Below, piece by piece: positions 35,024-42,884 of a stretch of 64,000 nucleotides of DNA. The DNA is taken from positions 1 to 64,000 of the forward strand of contig NZ_VIFV01000008.1 in assembly GCF_007004625.1 (NCBI RefSeq), given 5' to 3'. The stretch is from Planococcus salinarum (GTDB taxonomy: Bacteria > Bacillota > Bacilli > Bacillales_A > Planococcaceae). A program made the position numbers and the translations under genes. Numbering within the stretch: position 1 is the first letter of the stretch; the number at the start of each line of letters is the position of its first letter. The notes beneath the pieces were generated by a model. That model searched no databases and was not told the DNA's origin. It saw only the letters and a program-made list of their open reading frames with translations.

Positions 35024-35749
35024 TTATTTTTGCCGTGACAGTGCGTTTGAGACCCTGAAACTATCTCCTGTAAAATTTAGAATATGTGCGTGATGGATGA
35101 CCCGATCGACGAGCGCCGCTGTTAGCCGGGGGTCACTGAACACGCGATTCCATTGACTGAATTCCAAGTTTGACGTGATGATGAGACTCGTTTGCTCGTA
35201 CCAGTCCGAAATGAGCTGAAAGAGGAGTTCCGCCCCTTCTTTGCTAAAAGGCACATAGCCCATCTCATCTAAGATGACCAAATCCACTTTTTTGAATCGA
35301 TTCCGAAATTGTCCCCATTTCCCTTCGGCCCACGCTTTTTCCAATACCTCTGCGAGGTCTGAAACCCGATAGAACCGCACTTCAAAACCTTTTTGGCATG
35401 CTTCATGACCCAGCGCGGTGGCCAGATGCGTTTTGCCAAGTCCAGTGGATCCCGTGAAGATCAGGTTCTCTTTTCGTTCGATGAAGTGAAGCTTGACGAG
35501 TTCTTCCGAATCGAGCTGATGCGGGAAATGAATTTTTTCGCTCCACTCAAAAGACGGAAGCGTCTTCTCCTGCAAGAACTTCGCTTTCTTGATCAGCCTC
35601 GCTGCTTTCGCTTCTTCCCTCAGCTCCAACTCCTTGTTCAGAAGGGCTTCCACAAATTGAGCGGAATTTTCAAATGCGATGGACCCGTAAATGTCGGCGA
35701 CATGCGCCAGCCGCAGGCTCTTACATATCTGTTTCAATTCAGCCGTCAT
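35024..35749 (-). CDS. istB: IS21 helper ATPase IstB
   Basis: A 241-residue AAA+ ATPase. Walker A is GSTGLGKTHLATALG, Walker B DLVILDEMGYVPFS, and LIITSNLEFSQWNRVF is the sensor region. It assists the IstA transposase in target selection and DNA strand transfer. It begins inside the istA stop (ATGA overlap at 35746-35749), so it is translationally coupled. No frameshift is seen. Confidence 0.95.
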   Translation of the reverse strand: MTAELKQICKSLRLAHVADIYGSIAFENSAQFVEALLNKELELREEAKAARLIKKAKFLQEKTLPSFEWSEKIHFPHQLDSEELVKLHFIERKENLIFTGSTGLGKTHLATALGHEACQKGFEVRFYRVSDLAEVLEKAWAEGKWGQFRNRFKKVDLVILDEMGYVPFSKEGAELLFQLISDWYEQTSLIITSNLEFSQWNRVFSDPRLTAALVDRVIHHAHILNFTGDSFRVSNALSRQK

Positions 35750-37191
35750 CCGATCTCACCTCCAGCGTGGGTGGGGGATTGGAGCTGATCATAAATCGAC
35801 CAGTCCACATCGAAAGGGTGGTCTGCTGGCTCTTTCATCTCCTGGGTCTGTTCACTTAACAGTTCATAGAATCGTTCACTGATTTCTTCCATGTCATGCA
35901 GGACAAGTGTGGCAATGAGCCATCTCAAGCGCTCTTTGCGAATGGTAAGATCCGTTATCGCCAGGTATTCTCGGATACGTCCCGGCAAATAAGGGGCAAA
36001 ACGAGAGTAGGGAACAGCGCGAGGCTTACTGAGCCAAGCGCGTAAAATGCCATCCCAAGGAATCTTCCGATTCCGATGCATGTAGGGACGAAAATCATCA
36101 TACAGAATCTCTCCGTGAGGAGAGACGACTTTGAACCGGTTCCAGTATTTGATGACGGACAGCTGTGAAAAGTTAGCGCCTTTCGGTATGTATATGCCCA
36201 CTTGATCAATCAGGATTTCGCCATACTTATTCGCTTTCGCCTTCTCTGCCTTGAACACGGAATATTCTTCTTCTGGCAAGGCGAGAAGGTACTGAGATTC
36301 CTCTTCCAATAGCTCCTTGATTGGCACCTGTTTCTTGTAATGAATGCGTTCGCGGTCTTTTTCCAAGTGATCTTTAAGCAGATCCGTCAGGTGGTCCAGG
36401 TTTTCGATGACTGGCGCCGGTGTAATGAAATTGTAGCGGACATAGCCCACTTTGTTTTCTACATTTCCTTTTTCATAGCCGGCTGCCGGATTGCACGCCT
36501 GTGGCTCAAATCCGTAGTGATTGGCGAAACGGAGAAACTCATCTGTAAAGACGGCTTCTTCATGACGCCCCCGTGGTCGGATGACAGCGGCTTTCAGGTT
36601 ATCGATGCGAATTTTTCTCGGCACTTCGCCCAGTTGACTGAAAATCATCTTCATTCCTTGGAGGAAACACTCCTGGTTCTCGCCTGGCAGCGGGATTGCA
36701 TAAGCGGCGTTACTGAAAGGAAGTGACAGGACGAGTGCGTGAATATCCACGTATTTACCTTCTTTCACCGCTTCCATCAATCCGAAATCCAGCTGCGCTT
36801 CACCCGGCGGATGTTCCAGCCGTTCCGCATTCTTGTCCCGTGTCTCCTCTTCCAGATCCTCTCGTCCTTCGCGCCACTCTTTGATGAAATAGCAGAGGGT
36901 CCGGTAGGAGCCTGGAAACTCCATGGCTTTCAAATCCTGAAACATCTTTTTGTTGGTCCGGCGCTGTTTTTTCTTCAGCTTTTCATCTTCCCATAACCAA
37001 TCGGCGACAATCTCGCCCCATTGTTCCTCGTGCATCATGCCTTCTTTTTTAACTGCCTTCTCCTCCGGCAGATCTTCGCCATCGGCATACTTTTTCGCTG
37101 TGCGCCAGTTGATTCCCAGCATTTTATGGATTGCATTGATAGATAATGATTTCTGATTCCGCAAAACTTTGATACAATTTACTTCAGACAT
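35746..37191 (-). CDS. istA: IS21 transposase IstA
   Basis: A 481-residue DDE transposase. The N-terminal helix-turn-helix (SINAIHKMLGINWRTAKKYA) is followed by an RNase H-like core: GEAQLDFGLME (first Asp), PRKIRIDNLKAAV (second Asp) and KGNVENKVGY (Glu). The ATG at 37191, with AAAGGA 9 bp upstream, fits the family N-terminus better than the longer frame to 37266. Confidence 0.95.
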   Translation of the reverse strand: MSEVNCIKVLRNQKSLSINAIHKMLGINWRTAKKYADGEDLPEEKAVKKEGMMHEEQWGEIVADWLWEDEKLKKKQRRTNKKMFQDLKAMEFPGSYRTLCYFIKEWREGREDLEEETRDKNAERLEHPPGEAQLDFGLMEAVKEGKYVDIHALVLSLPFSNAAYAIPLPGENQECFLQGMKMIFSQLGEVPRKIRIDNLKAAVIRPRGRHEEAVFTDEFLRFANHYGFEPQACNPAAGYEKGNVENKVGYVRYNFITPAPVIENLDHLTDLLKDHLEKDRERIHYKKQVPIKELLEEESQYLLALPEEEYSVFKAEKAKANKYGEILIDQVGIYIPKGANFSQLSVIKYWNRFKVVSPHGEILYDDFRPYMHRNRKIPWDGILRAWLSKPRAVPYSRFAPYLPGRIREYLAITDLTIRKERLRWLIATLVLHDMEEISERFYELLSEQTQEMKEPADHPFDVDWSIYDQLQSPTHAGGEIG

Positions 37192-37493
37192 TGCCAGCAT
37201 TCCTTTCAACCTCCACCTTATTGATTCGACACCAATTACGGTAGAGAAATTTTGGAAGACTGGCAAGTCTTTTTTTGTGCCTTTGCACAGTGCAGCGTTA
37301 TGTACTTTTTCGTTTCATAACTCTGTACTTCTATATTGCACTACACAACAATCTTCAATTGTAAAGGTTTAAGTTTAAAAACGAGTAGGTAAAACAAAGT
37401 TTAAGTTTAAATTGATAAAGTATTTAAAATAGTTTTACTTTTAAGTATAAGTACCTATATAATTAACAAAGTAAGGATAGGGAGGAAGACCAT

Positions 37494-38597
37494 ATGATCA
37501 ATACTGGAGTATTAGCGACGATAAAAGGTTCAACATATAATCAGTTTGGGAAAGAGATTCTATCCACTCAAATTCGCTTTTCGATGCTGCGGGCAATGTT
37601 TGTAGTGGATCATGAAGTGCAGCGGACGCTGGATCCGAATAGGCGGAGGGAAATCCGTGACTTCATTATTGATGCGCTGGAAAAGAAAGAGCACTTTTAT
37701 TTCTCGCCTTTCGTCTTCTCCAGCAGGGGTGGGATCAAAGAAGTGGAAGGGAGGTTCGAGCTGGCACCGGGTAATAAGATTTATGTGTTGGACGGCCAGC
37801 ACCGATCAGAAGCCTTATTATCGGCGATTAATTACCTTCAGGCGAACAAGGAGCAGTCAGAAGTGGAAGGCAATTACAGCAAAGCGCTCGAGCTGGGTAC
37901 CTATATCCAAAGCCTGGAAGCCTATCCTGTAGCGATGCAAGTATACCTTGATTTGAACCAGCAGGAAGAACGTCAGCTCTTTACTGATTACAATACCGAG
38001 AGAAAAGAAGCGCACACGGGACAAGTAATGAAGTTTAATCAGCGAGATGCATACATTGAGTTGACGCGTGAAGTAACACAACTGATCGGGAATAAGTTCG
38101 AAATCGAGACAGACCGGGCAAGGTTGACTAATCAGAACTCGGCAGTCACTTCCACCGTCACGATGCGGAAATGCCTGATTGCATTATTTGAAGGAATCCT
38201 CACGCCGAAGTCGGGTGAGCCTTATTACCGGAACTGCAAAAAGGCCGAAGTGCCAAAGATAGCCAAGCAATTCTTCGAGTCTTGGATTACCCTGTTCCCG
38301 AAAGGCATGGAAAACAGAAAAGTTTATGTGTCCGGCTTGTCCGGTATCCAAATCGCACTAGCGCTCACCGTCTATTCATTGACGCGGAACCAGGTGACGC
38401 ATATCGAAGCGATCGGCATGCTGAAGAAATTGAACCGCCGCTGCACCTGGAAGCATGATGATCCGATTTTCGCGCATATGTACGACACAGCAACAGGACA
38501 AATCAAAAACAATTCAACTTCGACTGCGATAAAGAAAACGATGTTGGAATTCTTGAGAGTAATTGAGGAAGAGAAGGGGCGGTCACGTGATCAGTAA
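37494..38597 (+). CDS. DGQHR-domain protein (DndB-like), first of a pair
   Basis: A 367-residue protein of the DGQHR family, related to DndB of DNA phosphorothioation systems. The hallmark is YVLDGQHRSEALLSAI at about residues 98-113; YLDLNQQEERQLFTDYN resembles the conserved mid-domain DLN motif. DndB proteins act as regulators or ParB/Srx-like nucleotide-binding factors. No dndA, C, D or E gene is seen in the window. The ATG has GGGAGG upstream. It is followed with an 11 bp overlap by a second, diverged DGQHR-type gene. The upstream leader has the repeated word GTTTAAGTTTAAA (37372-37425), perhaps an operator. Confidence 0.82.
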   Translation: MINTGVLATIKGSTYNQFGKEILSTQIRFSMLRAMFVVDHEVQRTLDPNRRREIRDFIIDALEKKEHFYFSPFVFSSRGGIKEVEGRFELAPGNKIYVLDGQHRSEALLSAINYLQANKEQSEVEGNYSKALELGTYIQSLEAYPVAMQVYLDLNQQEERQLFTDYNTERKEAHTGQVMKFNQRDAYIELTREVTQLIGNKFEIETDRARLTNQNSAVTSTVTMRKCLIALFEGILTPKSGEPYYRNCKKAEVPKIAKQFFESWITLFPKGMENRKVYVSGLSGIQIALALTVYSLTRNQVTHIEAIGMLKKLNRRCTWKHDDPIFAHMYDTATGQIKNNSTSTAIKKTMLEFLRVIEEEKGRSRDQ

Positions 38598-39630
38598 CGA
38601 AATCTTTACGAAAAAACAAACCATTATCAATTATCCGATTAAAGAACTGGTGACCATGCTCGCAGAGGGGAGATTAAAGGTAAGGGAAAAGAATCAGCTG
38701 CAGATCCGGAAAATCAGGAATTATATCTTTGATAATGTGTTGACCGACCAGATTTATTTTCCGCCATTGGTGGCGTATTTGGAAGAGGGCAAGTTGGAGG
38801 ATGGGAAACCGCATCAACTGACAATTATTGATGGCACACAGCGAATTCTCGCATTGTCGCAAACGAATAGCATGATTGTACATAGAATTCACAGTGAAGT
38901 GGACCAGGAACGGAAACAAGGGCTTAAACTATTGCAAAGCCTGAACAATGCCGCACTTGCCGTCCAGATTTTTGAAGGTTTAGGAGCGAACGAGGCAGAT
39001 CAACTGTATATTGATTTGAATACAAAAGGGAAAAAAGTATCTTTGTCGAAGCGCATTGCATACGACTCGCGCAACGAAATCAATCGGATTACCAATGAAA
39101 TTCTAATTGATAATGATCAACTCAAAGGTGCTGGAGTGGAAGAAGAAAAGCGGGCGGTCATACGGCCAAACAACAAAAACTTCGTGTCCTTATCACAGTT
39201 GAGGCAGCTCGTCGGTTTATTCATCACAGGAAAGACGATTTCCAGCAGTTTGGTTCAGGAAAACCTTTTCACGCTGAATGGAGAGGAAAATATTGAACTG
39301 ATCAATCTATGGTTTAAGGAGTTATTCAAACTGCATCCCGTTGAAACGATCGGCGAGTATGAAGAATGCATGCTCGCGAGTTTCCCGCTGCTTTATTCAC
39401 TGGCGACCTACGCCATAGGAGACATGGAAGAACTGAGCTTTAAAGAAAAGAGAGTGGAATTATTGCGGCGGATGGAAAAACTGCGAGGGATCGATTGGCG
39501 GCCTTCAAACAAAATTTGGAGAACTTTCAAAGGCAGTGAACGAGGCAGCAAACGTTTGTTTTTCATCCACCAGGACAAAGCCAATATGGCAGCGATGGTA
39601 ACCTGGCTGCAATTTCAAGGAGGTGAGTAG
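38587..39630 (+). CDS. DGQHR-like protein with DGTQR variant, second of the pair
   Basis: A 347-residue paralogue-like protein. The signature is changed to TIIDGTQRILALSQ, with Thr-Gln in place of Gln-His, but the downstream YIDLNTKGKKVSLSKRIAYD segment is kept. The GTG at 38587 (GAGGGG upstream) overlaps the preceding stop by 11 bp, so the two products are probably made together and may form a hetero-oligomer. Function unknown. Confidence 0.75.
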   Translation: MISNEIFTKKQTIINYPIKELVTMLAEGRLKVREKNQLQIRKIRNYIFDNVLTDQIYFPPLVAYLEEGKLEDGKPHQLTIIDGTQRILALSQTNSMIVHRIHSEVDQERKQGLKLLQSLNNAALAVQIFEGLGANEADQLYIDLNTKGKKVSLSKRIAYDSRNEINRITNEILIDNDQLKGAGVEEEKRAVIRPNNKNFVSLSQLRQLVGLFITGKTISSSLVQENLFTLNGEENIELINLWFKELFKLHPVETIGEYEECMLASFPLLYSLATYAIGDMEELSFKEKRVELLRRMEKLRGIDWRPSNKIWRTFKGSERGSKRLFFIHQDKANMAAMVTWLQFQGGE

Positions 39631-39662
39631 GATGTGAGGAAGGAAAGGATCGCAATAGAAAA

Positions 39663-39743
39663 CCCCCGGGTGTGAATGTCTTGGCTGACCATCACCCGAG
39701 GGAACCAGTTGGAGTGTACCAACTACCTGTTAGTATACTCCAA
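39663..39743. promoter_or_regulatory. Two stem-loops upstream of the ComK-like gene
   Basis: One hairpin pairs CCCCGGGTG with CACCCGAGGG (39663-39702). The next pairs TTGGAGTGTAC (39709-39719) with GTATACTCCAA (39733-39743). The first may terminate the DGQHR pair, although it has no T tract. The second could be an operator or leader structure of the following gene. Confidence 0.5.
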
Positions 39744-39786
39744 TTTCATTTAAATATTAAGGTTTAAATTGAATGGAGGAAAACGA

Positions 39787-40371
39787 GTGAAACAGAAAAC
39801 GAAGGTCAACAGTGAAATGAAACGGGAATATGCTATCAGTTCCGAGACGATCGGCATATTGCCAAACTTTGATGAAAATGGATTCCTGAACTCCAAAATC
39901 TGCAAAAAGGATGGAATCTCGATTGCGGGCATAAGCCCGTTTGATCTGATCGACACCAATCTCCGCTTTCGCGGTTCGAGTATGCGAGGGGCATTGGATG
40001 GTGCTCAGGCCATTCTGAATAAAAAGAATATGAACCCGCTCATCCTTGACCGAGAACGCGACATTATCCTGTTTCCCTGCAGATCTCCGATTCGCGAAGA
40101 TTGTGTTTGGTTGTCGCTGCGGCATGTGAAGAGTTACAAGCCTTCCGGAGTCCGCCACACCCAGGTCGAGCTGAGCAACGACAGTACGATCATCTTGGAT
40201 GTCAGCATGCATACTTTCAGCAAGAAAATGCATCGGGCATACGAACTGCGCTATAAGATTCAGGCACAGACGTTGGAGTTTGAAGAAAAGGCGATGGAGG
40301 CGGGTGTTCGTTATCATTTGATGAAAGGTGAAGTAGGGATGAATTATGAGGGTGGGGGATTGGTGGAGTAA
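39787..40371 (+). CDS. ComK-family competence transcription factor homologue
   Basis: A 194-residue protein that matches ComK across its length: LRFRGSSMRGALDGAQAIL, PLILDRERDIILFPCRSP, ...CVWLSLRHVKSYKPSG and the TQVELSNDSTIILDVS segment. ComK binds AT-rich boxes and switches on DNA-uptake genes. The GTG at 39787 has GGAGG 7 bp upstream. AT-rich TTTAAAT-like words in the leader could allow autoregulation. It lies among mobile DNA and next to the DGQHR pair, an unusual place for a core competence regulator; it may be a second, acquired ComK copy. Confidence 0.85.
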   Translation: MKQKTKVNSEMKREYAISSETIGILPNFDENGFLNSKICKKDGISIAGISPFDLIDTNLRFRGSSMRGALDGAQAILNKKNMNPLILDRERDIILFPCRSPIREDCVWLSLRHVKSYKPSGVRHTQVELSNDSTIILDVSMHTFSKKMHRAYELRYKIQAQTLEFEEKAMEAGVRYHLMKGEVGMNYEGGGLVE

Positions 40372-40530
40372 GATTTATTGAATGAATGGCAATTATTTTG
40401 AAATCCCGGACGCTTAAATAAGGGAGCACGGGATTTTTTCACTAGCTGCGTGTAGTAAGTATATGAGTCCAAGTTGTGATAAACAACTTTTTAAAGGAAA
40501 GAAGGGCCAAAATGAAAACTCTCAGTAAAA

Positions 40531-40685
40531 TCGCGCCCCTGTGTCAAAGATCGAAAGTCGAGCCCCTGTGTCCCGCACAATTAGCATAAATAGTCATAAT
40601 TGAATCCAACACAGGGACAATCTGGGAACTGCTGGAAATCGTCTTTAGACAATTGTATAGGACAACCAAGAACCAGTCCTGCCAT
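40531..40685 (+). repeat. 155 bp direct repeat, left copy
   Basis: Starts TCGCGCCCCTGTGTCAAAGA and ends CCAGTCCTGCCAT. I read only one difference from the copy at 41646-41800 (an A for G in the GACACAGGG arm). The pair flanks the SEC-C gene. Confidence 0.85.
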
Positions 40686-40690
40686 TAAAA

Positions 40691-40859
40691 TCGCGCCCCT
40701 GTGTCAAAGACGATTCAATCTATTCACGACAATTGCATGCAAAAAAAGCGATGCCCAGGAACCGCAACGGTTTAGGGCGTTGGTTTCTGTTTAATTATCG
40801 GAATATTTAAATAGTCATAAATGCGCGGGACACAGGGACAATCTGGGAACTGCTGGAAA
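40691..40859. repeat. Structured repeat family A, copy 2
   Basis: Full-length copy from TCGCGCCCCTGTGTC to CTGGGAACTGCTGGAAA. The internal part is closely related to copy 1 at 34658-34826. Confidence 0.8.
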
Positions 40860-40980
40860 AAGAGTGCAAGAGAAAACGGATAGCTGGATGGACGGATTGC
40901 TGAGCCGCGTTTGTTGTTCCTTCGCGCGCATCCTTGTGCTACATTGAACCTACAGACTGATGCGAAGGTGGTGGTTCTGT

Positions 40981-41634
40981 ATGGTGGGACGCAACGATCC
41001 TTGCCCTTGCGGCAGTGGCAAGAAATACAAGAAATGCCACGGCAACGAACAAACAGCGAATGTACAGGAAATGGTGGAGTCAGAACTGGCGGTGATCCGC
41101 CGGCGATTCATCGATGAAGGGATGCACAATCGGCATGTGGTAGAAATGATCCGCCGTGATAAAGAATGGTTTGCGGCACTGAAAGGGATGTTTTCGCCAG
41201 ATTTGATCAGCGATTTGTCTTTCGAGAGTTATGCGTATGTCGAGAACCGCGCGTTATGGACGGCTTTTGTGAAGCAGGAGCTTAAAAAGAACCACCGCCC
41301 GCAAGTGGCAGAAGTGCTTGAAGCCTGGCTGCATCCCTTTTGGATTTTGGCGAAAGTGGAGGATCAGGAAGCGGAAATGCTGACGGTCAAAAATGAGCGG
41401 AGTGGGGAAATCTATACGATTGAAGCGCCGGAAAAACAGGTGAAAGGGGAGTGGCTGTTCGGAATTGTCTTCCACCATCCGGAGTCAAAAGAAAACCGCC
41501 TGCAGCTAACGAGCGGATTAATTTTTATTCCACCCCGACACAAAGAGATAATGGAACGGATCTCTTCGAAGCTGGAGAATTTTGACGAGGATTCGCTCGG
41601 ACTTTACCAGTCGTTTGGGCGAGCACTTGAATAA
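40981..41634 (+). CDS. SEC-C zinc-motif protein
   Basis: A 217-residue protein with an N-terminal SEC-C motif ([20 protein letters not shown]), a Cys-rich zinc site found in SecA tails and many stand-alone proteins. The rest, with [20 protein letters not shown] and a C-terminal alpha/beta part, is not recognised. The ATG at 40981 with AAGGTGG upstream makes the zinc motif the true N-terminus. The gene with its own flank lies between two 155 bp direct repeats. Role unknown. Confidence 0.75.
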   Translation: MVGRNDPCPCGSGKKYKKCHGNEQTANVQEMVESELAVIRRRFIDEGMHNRHVVEMIRRDKEWFAALKGMFSPDLISDLSFESYAYVENRALWTAFVKQELKKNHRPQVAEVLEAWLHPFWILAKVEDQEAEMLTVKNERSGEIYTIEAPEKQVKGEWLFGIVFHHPESKENRLQLTSGLIFIPPRHKEIMERISSKLENFDEDSLGLYQSFGRALE

Positions 41635-41645
41635 GATAGCGGAAA

Positions 41646-41800
41646 TCGCGCCCCTGTGTCAAAGATCGAAAGTCGAGCCCCTGTGTCCCGCACAATTAGC
41701 ATAAATAGTCATAATTGAATCCGACACAGGGACAATCTGGGAACTGCTGGAAATCGTCTTTAGACAATTGTATAGGACAACCAAGAACCAGTCCTGCCAT
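41646..41800 (+). repeat. 155 bp direct repeat, right copy
   Basis: Second copy of the segment at 40531-40685, 12 bp after the SEC-C gene stop. It includes a shortened family A element. Confidence 0.85.
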
Positions 41801-42053
41801 AAAATAGAACCAGGGCGGACATTTTTCAGAGCCACTTCGGACACTAAAGAGCCAGTTCATTCTTGTTGGAATGGCTGCAAAACTAATGTTACTGAGCCGA
41901 TTGCGCTTAGCTCCTGCTTGTTTTATTGTTAAAAGAGAACGAAAACAGGAAATTCCCGCCCCTACTATATTAAATAGATAGACGACAACACAAAGAACCA
42001 CTGTTTTCCGGGTATACAAGAAGTACCAATCAAAGAGATTTGACATCTTTCAT
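41801..42053. repeat. Spacer with a family E repeat
   Basis: No gene. The part 41966-42032 (CCTACTATATTAAATAGATA ... CCGGGTATACAAGAAGTACC) has a close relative at 57853-57925 and a partial one near 50858-50885. The segment 41808-41870 (GGGCGGACATTTTTCAG...) looks like a mobile-element scar but could not be assigned. Confidence 0.5.
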
Positions 42054-42096
42054 TTTACAAACAGGGTTCTTTGTAATACAATGTATTACAAAGAAC
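42054..42096 (+). promoter_or_regulatory. Promoter and 31 bp palindromic operator of the toxin-antitoxin pair
   Basis: TTTACA (42054-42059), a 17 bp spacer and TACAAT (42077-42082) form a promoter. Positions 42066-42096 are a perfect 15+1+15 inverted repeat with arm GTTCTTTGTAATACA, which covers the -10 box. This is the expected site for autorepression by the antitoxin. Confidence 0.8.
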
Positions 42097-42113
42097 TGAA
42101 GGAGGTTTTACCG

Positions 42114-42326
42114 ATGCCCACCATTTCTTTGCGTGTGGATGATCGTGACAGCAAATTGATTCGTGATTATGCCAAACTAAAAAACACATCCGTTTCGGAC
42201 TTGATGCGAAATGCCACCATCGAAAAAATTGAAGATGAAATTGATGTGGAAAATTTTGACCATGTGCTTGCCAATATGGAAAAAACCCATTCCTTGGACG
42301 ATGTCAAAAAAGAATTAGGCTTATAA
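42114..42326 (+). CDS. RelB/DinJ-like ribbon-helix-helix antitoxin
   Basis: A 70-residue protein with an N-terminal ribbon-helix-helix (PTISLRVDDRDSKLIRDYAK) for DNA binding and an acidic C-terminal arm that should wrap the toxin. The ATG at 42114 follows a strong AAGGAGG; the frame opens further upstream only through the operator. The toxin gene starts 6 bp after the stop, so the two are co-expressed. The product should also repress the operon through the palindrome upstream. Confidence 0.88.
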   Translation: MPTISLRVDDRDSKLIRDYAKLKNTSVSDLMRNATIEKIEDEIDVENFDHVLANMEKTHSLDDVKKELGL

Positions 42327-42332
42327 CAGACG

Positions 42333-42596
42333 ATGTATGCTGTTCATTTTTCAGATGTAGCCTTGAAGAAACTAAAAAAGATGGACCGGTACCAAGCCTC
42401 TCTCCTGGTTGGCTGGATTGAAAAGAACTTGCAGGACTCCAGCGACCCACGAAAACTTGGGAAAGCGCTAATTGCAAACCACAAGGGTAAGTGGCGTTAC
42501 CGTGTGGGAGATTACCGTATCCTCGCTTTGATTGAAGACGAAAAAATCATTATTACCATTATCGATGTCGGACACCGAAAAGATATTTATGAATAA
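42333..42596 (+). CDS. RelE/ParE-superfamily toxin
   Basis: An 87-residue basic protein with the RelE pattern: VHFSDVALKKLKKMDR, LGKALIANHKGKWRYRVGDYRIL and IIDVGHRKDIY. The Arg and Lys residues in WRYRVGDYRIL and the C-terminal GHRKDIY match mRNA-cleaving RelE toxins. It appears full-length, so the module should be functional. A hairpin (GCAGGTGCA/TGCATCTGC then TTTTT) closes the operon. Confidence 0.9.
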   Translation: MYAVHFSDVALKKLKKMDRYQASLLVGWIEKNLQDSSDPRKLGKALIANHKGKWRYRVGDYRILALIEDEKIIITIIDVGHRKDIYE

Positions 42597-42602
42597 GCAA
42601 AG

Positions 42603-42640
42603 CAGGTGCACTCTTCTCAAATAGGCTGCATCTGCTTTTT
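42603..42640 (+). terminator. Terminator of the toxin-antitoxin operon
   Basis: GCAGGTGCA pairs with TGCATCTGC (one wobble or mismatch), followed by TTTTT. Confidence 0.75.
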
Positions 42641-42647
42641 AAGAAAA

Positions 42648-42815
42648 TCGCGCCCCTGTGCCAAAAACAATTTCGATTATTCATGATAAATGTATACCAA
42701 CAAAGCCTAGCCAGGAACGATAAGGGTTTCAGGCTTCAGTATCCGCATTATTATCAGAATTTTGAAATAGTCATAAATGTTTCGTACACAGGGAAGATTT
42801 GGGAACTGTTGGAAA
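42648..42815. repeat. Structured repeat family A, diverged copy 3
   Basis: Keeps TCGCGCCCCTGTG at the left and TGGGAACTGTTGGAAA at the right, with many changes inside, so it is an older copy. Confidence 0.7.
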
Positions 42816-42837
42816 TCCTTTGAGCAATAATGCAAAA

Positions 42838-42875
42838 GCAGCCCCTCACCATGTCTATGGGAGGGGCTGCTTTTG
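42838..42875. terminator. Terminator of the Fic gene
   Basis: GCAGCCCCTC pairs with GAGGGGCTGC with A/T runs on both sides. It lies just after the stop codon of the minus-strand Fic gene. Confidence 0.85.
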
Positions 42876-42884
42876 CATTGCTGG

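Larger units (their letters stand above)
34951..37347 (-). mobile_element. IS21-family insertion sequence, apparently intact
   Basis: A 2397 bp element with istA and istB on the minus strand. The left end TGTGTAATGCAATAGAAAAG and the reverse complement of the right end TGTGTAGTGCAATATAGAAG form terminal inverted repeats starting TG. The 5 bp ACAAT is present directly on both sides (34946-34950 and 37348-37352), a target-site duplication. Sub-terminal repeats of GCAAT...AAGTRCAGA occur at both ends, as is usual for the family. Confidence 0.92.
40372..40980. repeat. Gene-free stretch made of family A repeats
   Basis: A shortened family A copy at 40531-40640 lies in a 155 bp segment (40531-40685) that is repeated almost identically at 41646-41800. 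A full copy is at 40691-40859. A small hairpin-like unit around 40395-40440 (ATCCCGGACGC...GGGAGCACGGGATTTTTTC) probably ends the ComK-like transcript. No gene is supported. Confidence 0.7.

Noticed and set aside
37494-39630. Full dnd phosphorothioation or restriction system
   Set aside because: Only DGQHR-type proteins are present; no cysteine desulfurase, DndC, DndD or DndE gene is within the window.
41808-41870. Possible insertion-sequence end (GGGCGGACATTTTTCAG...)
   Set aside because: No matching second end or transposase nearby; too short to assign.
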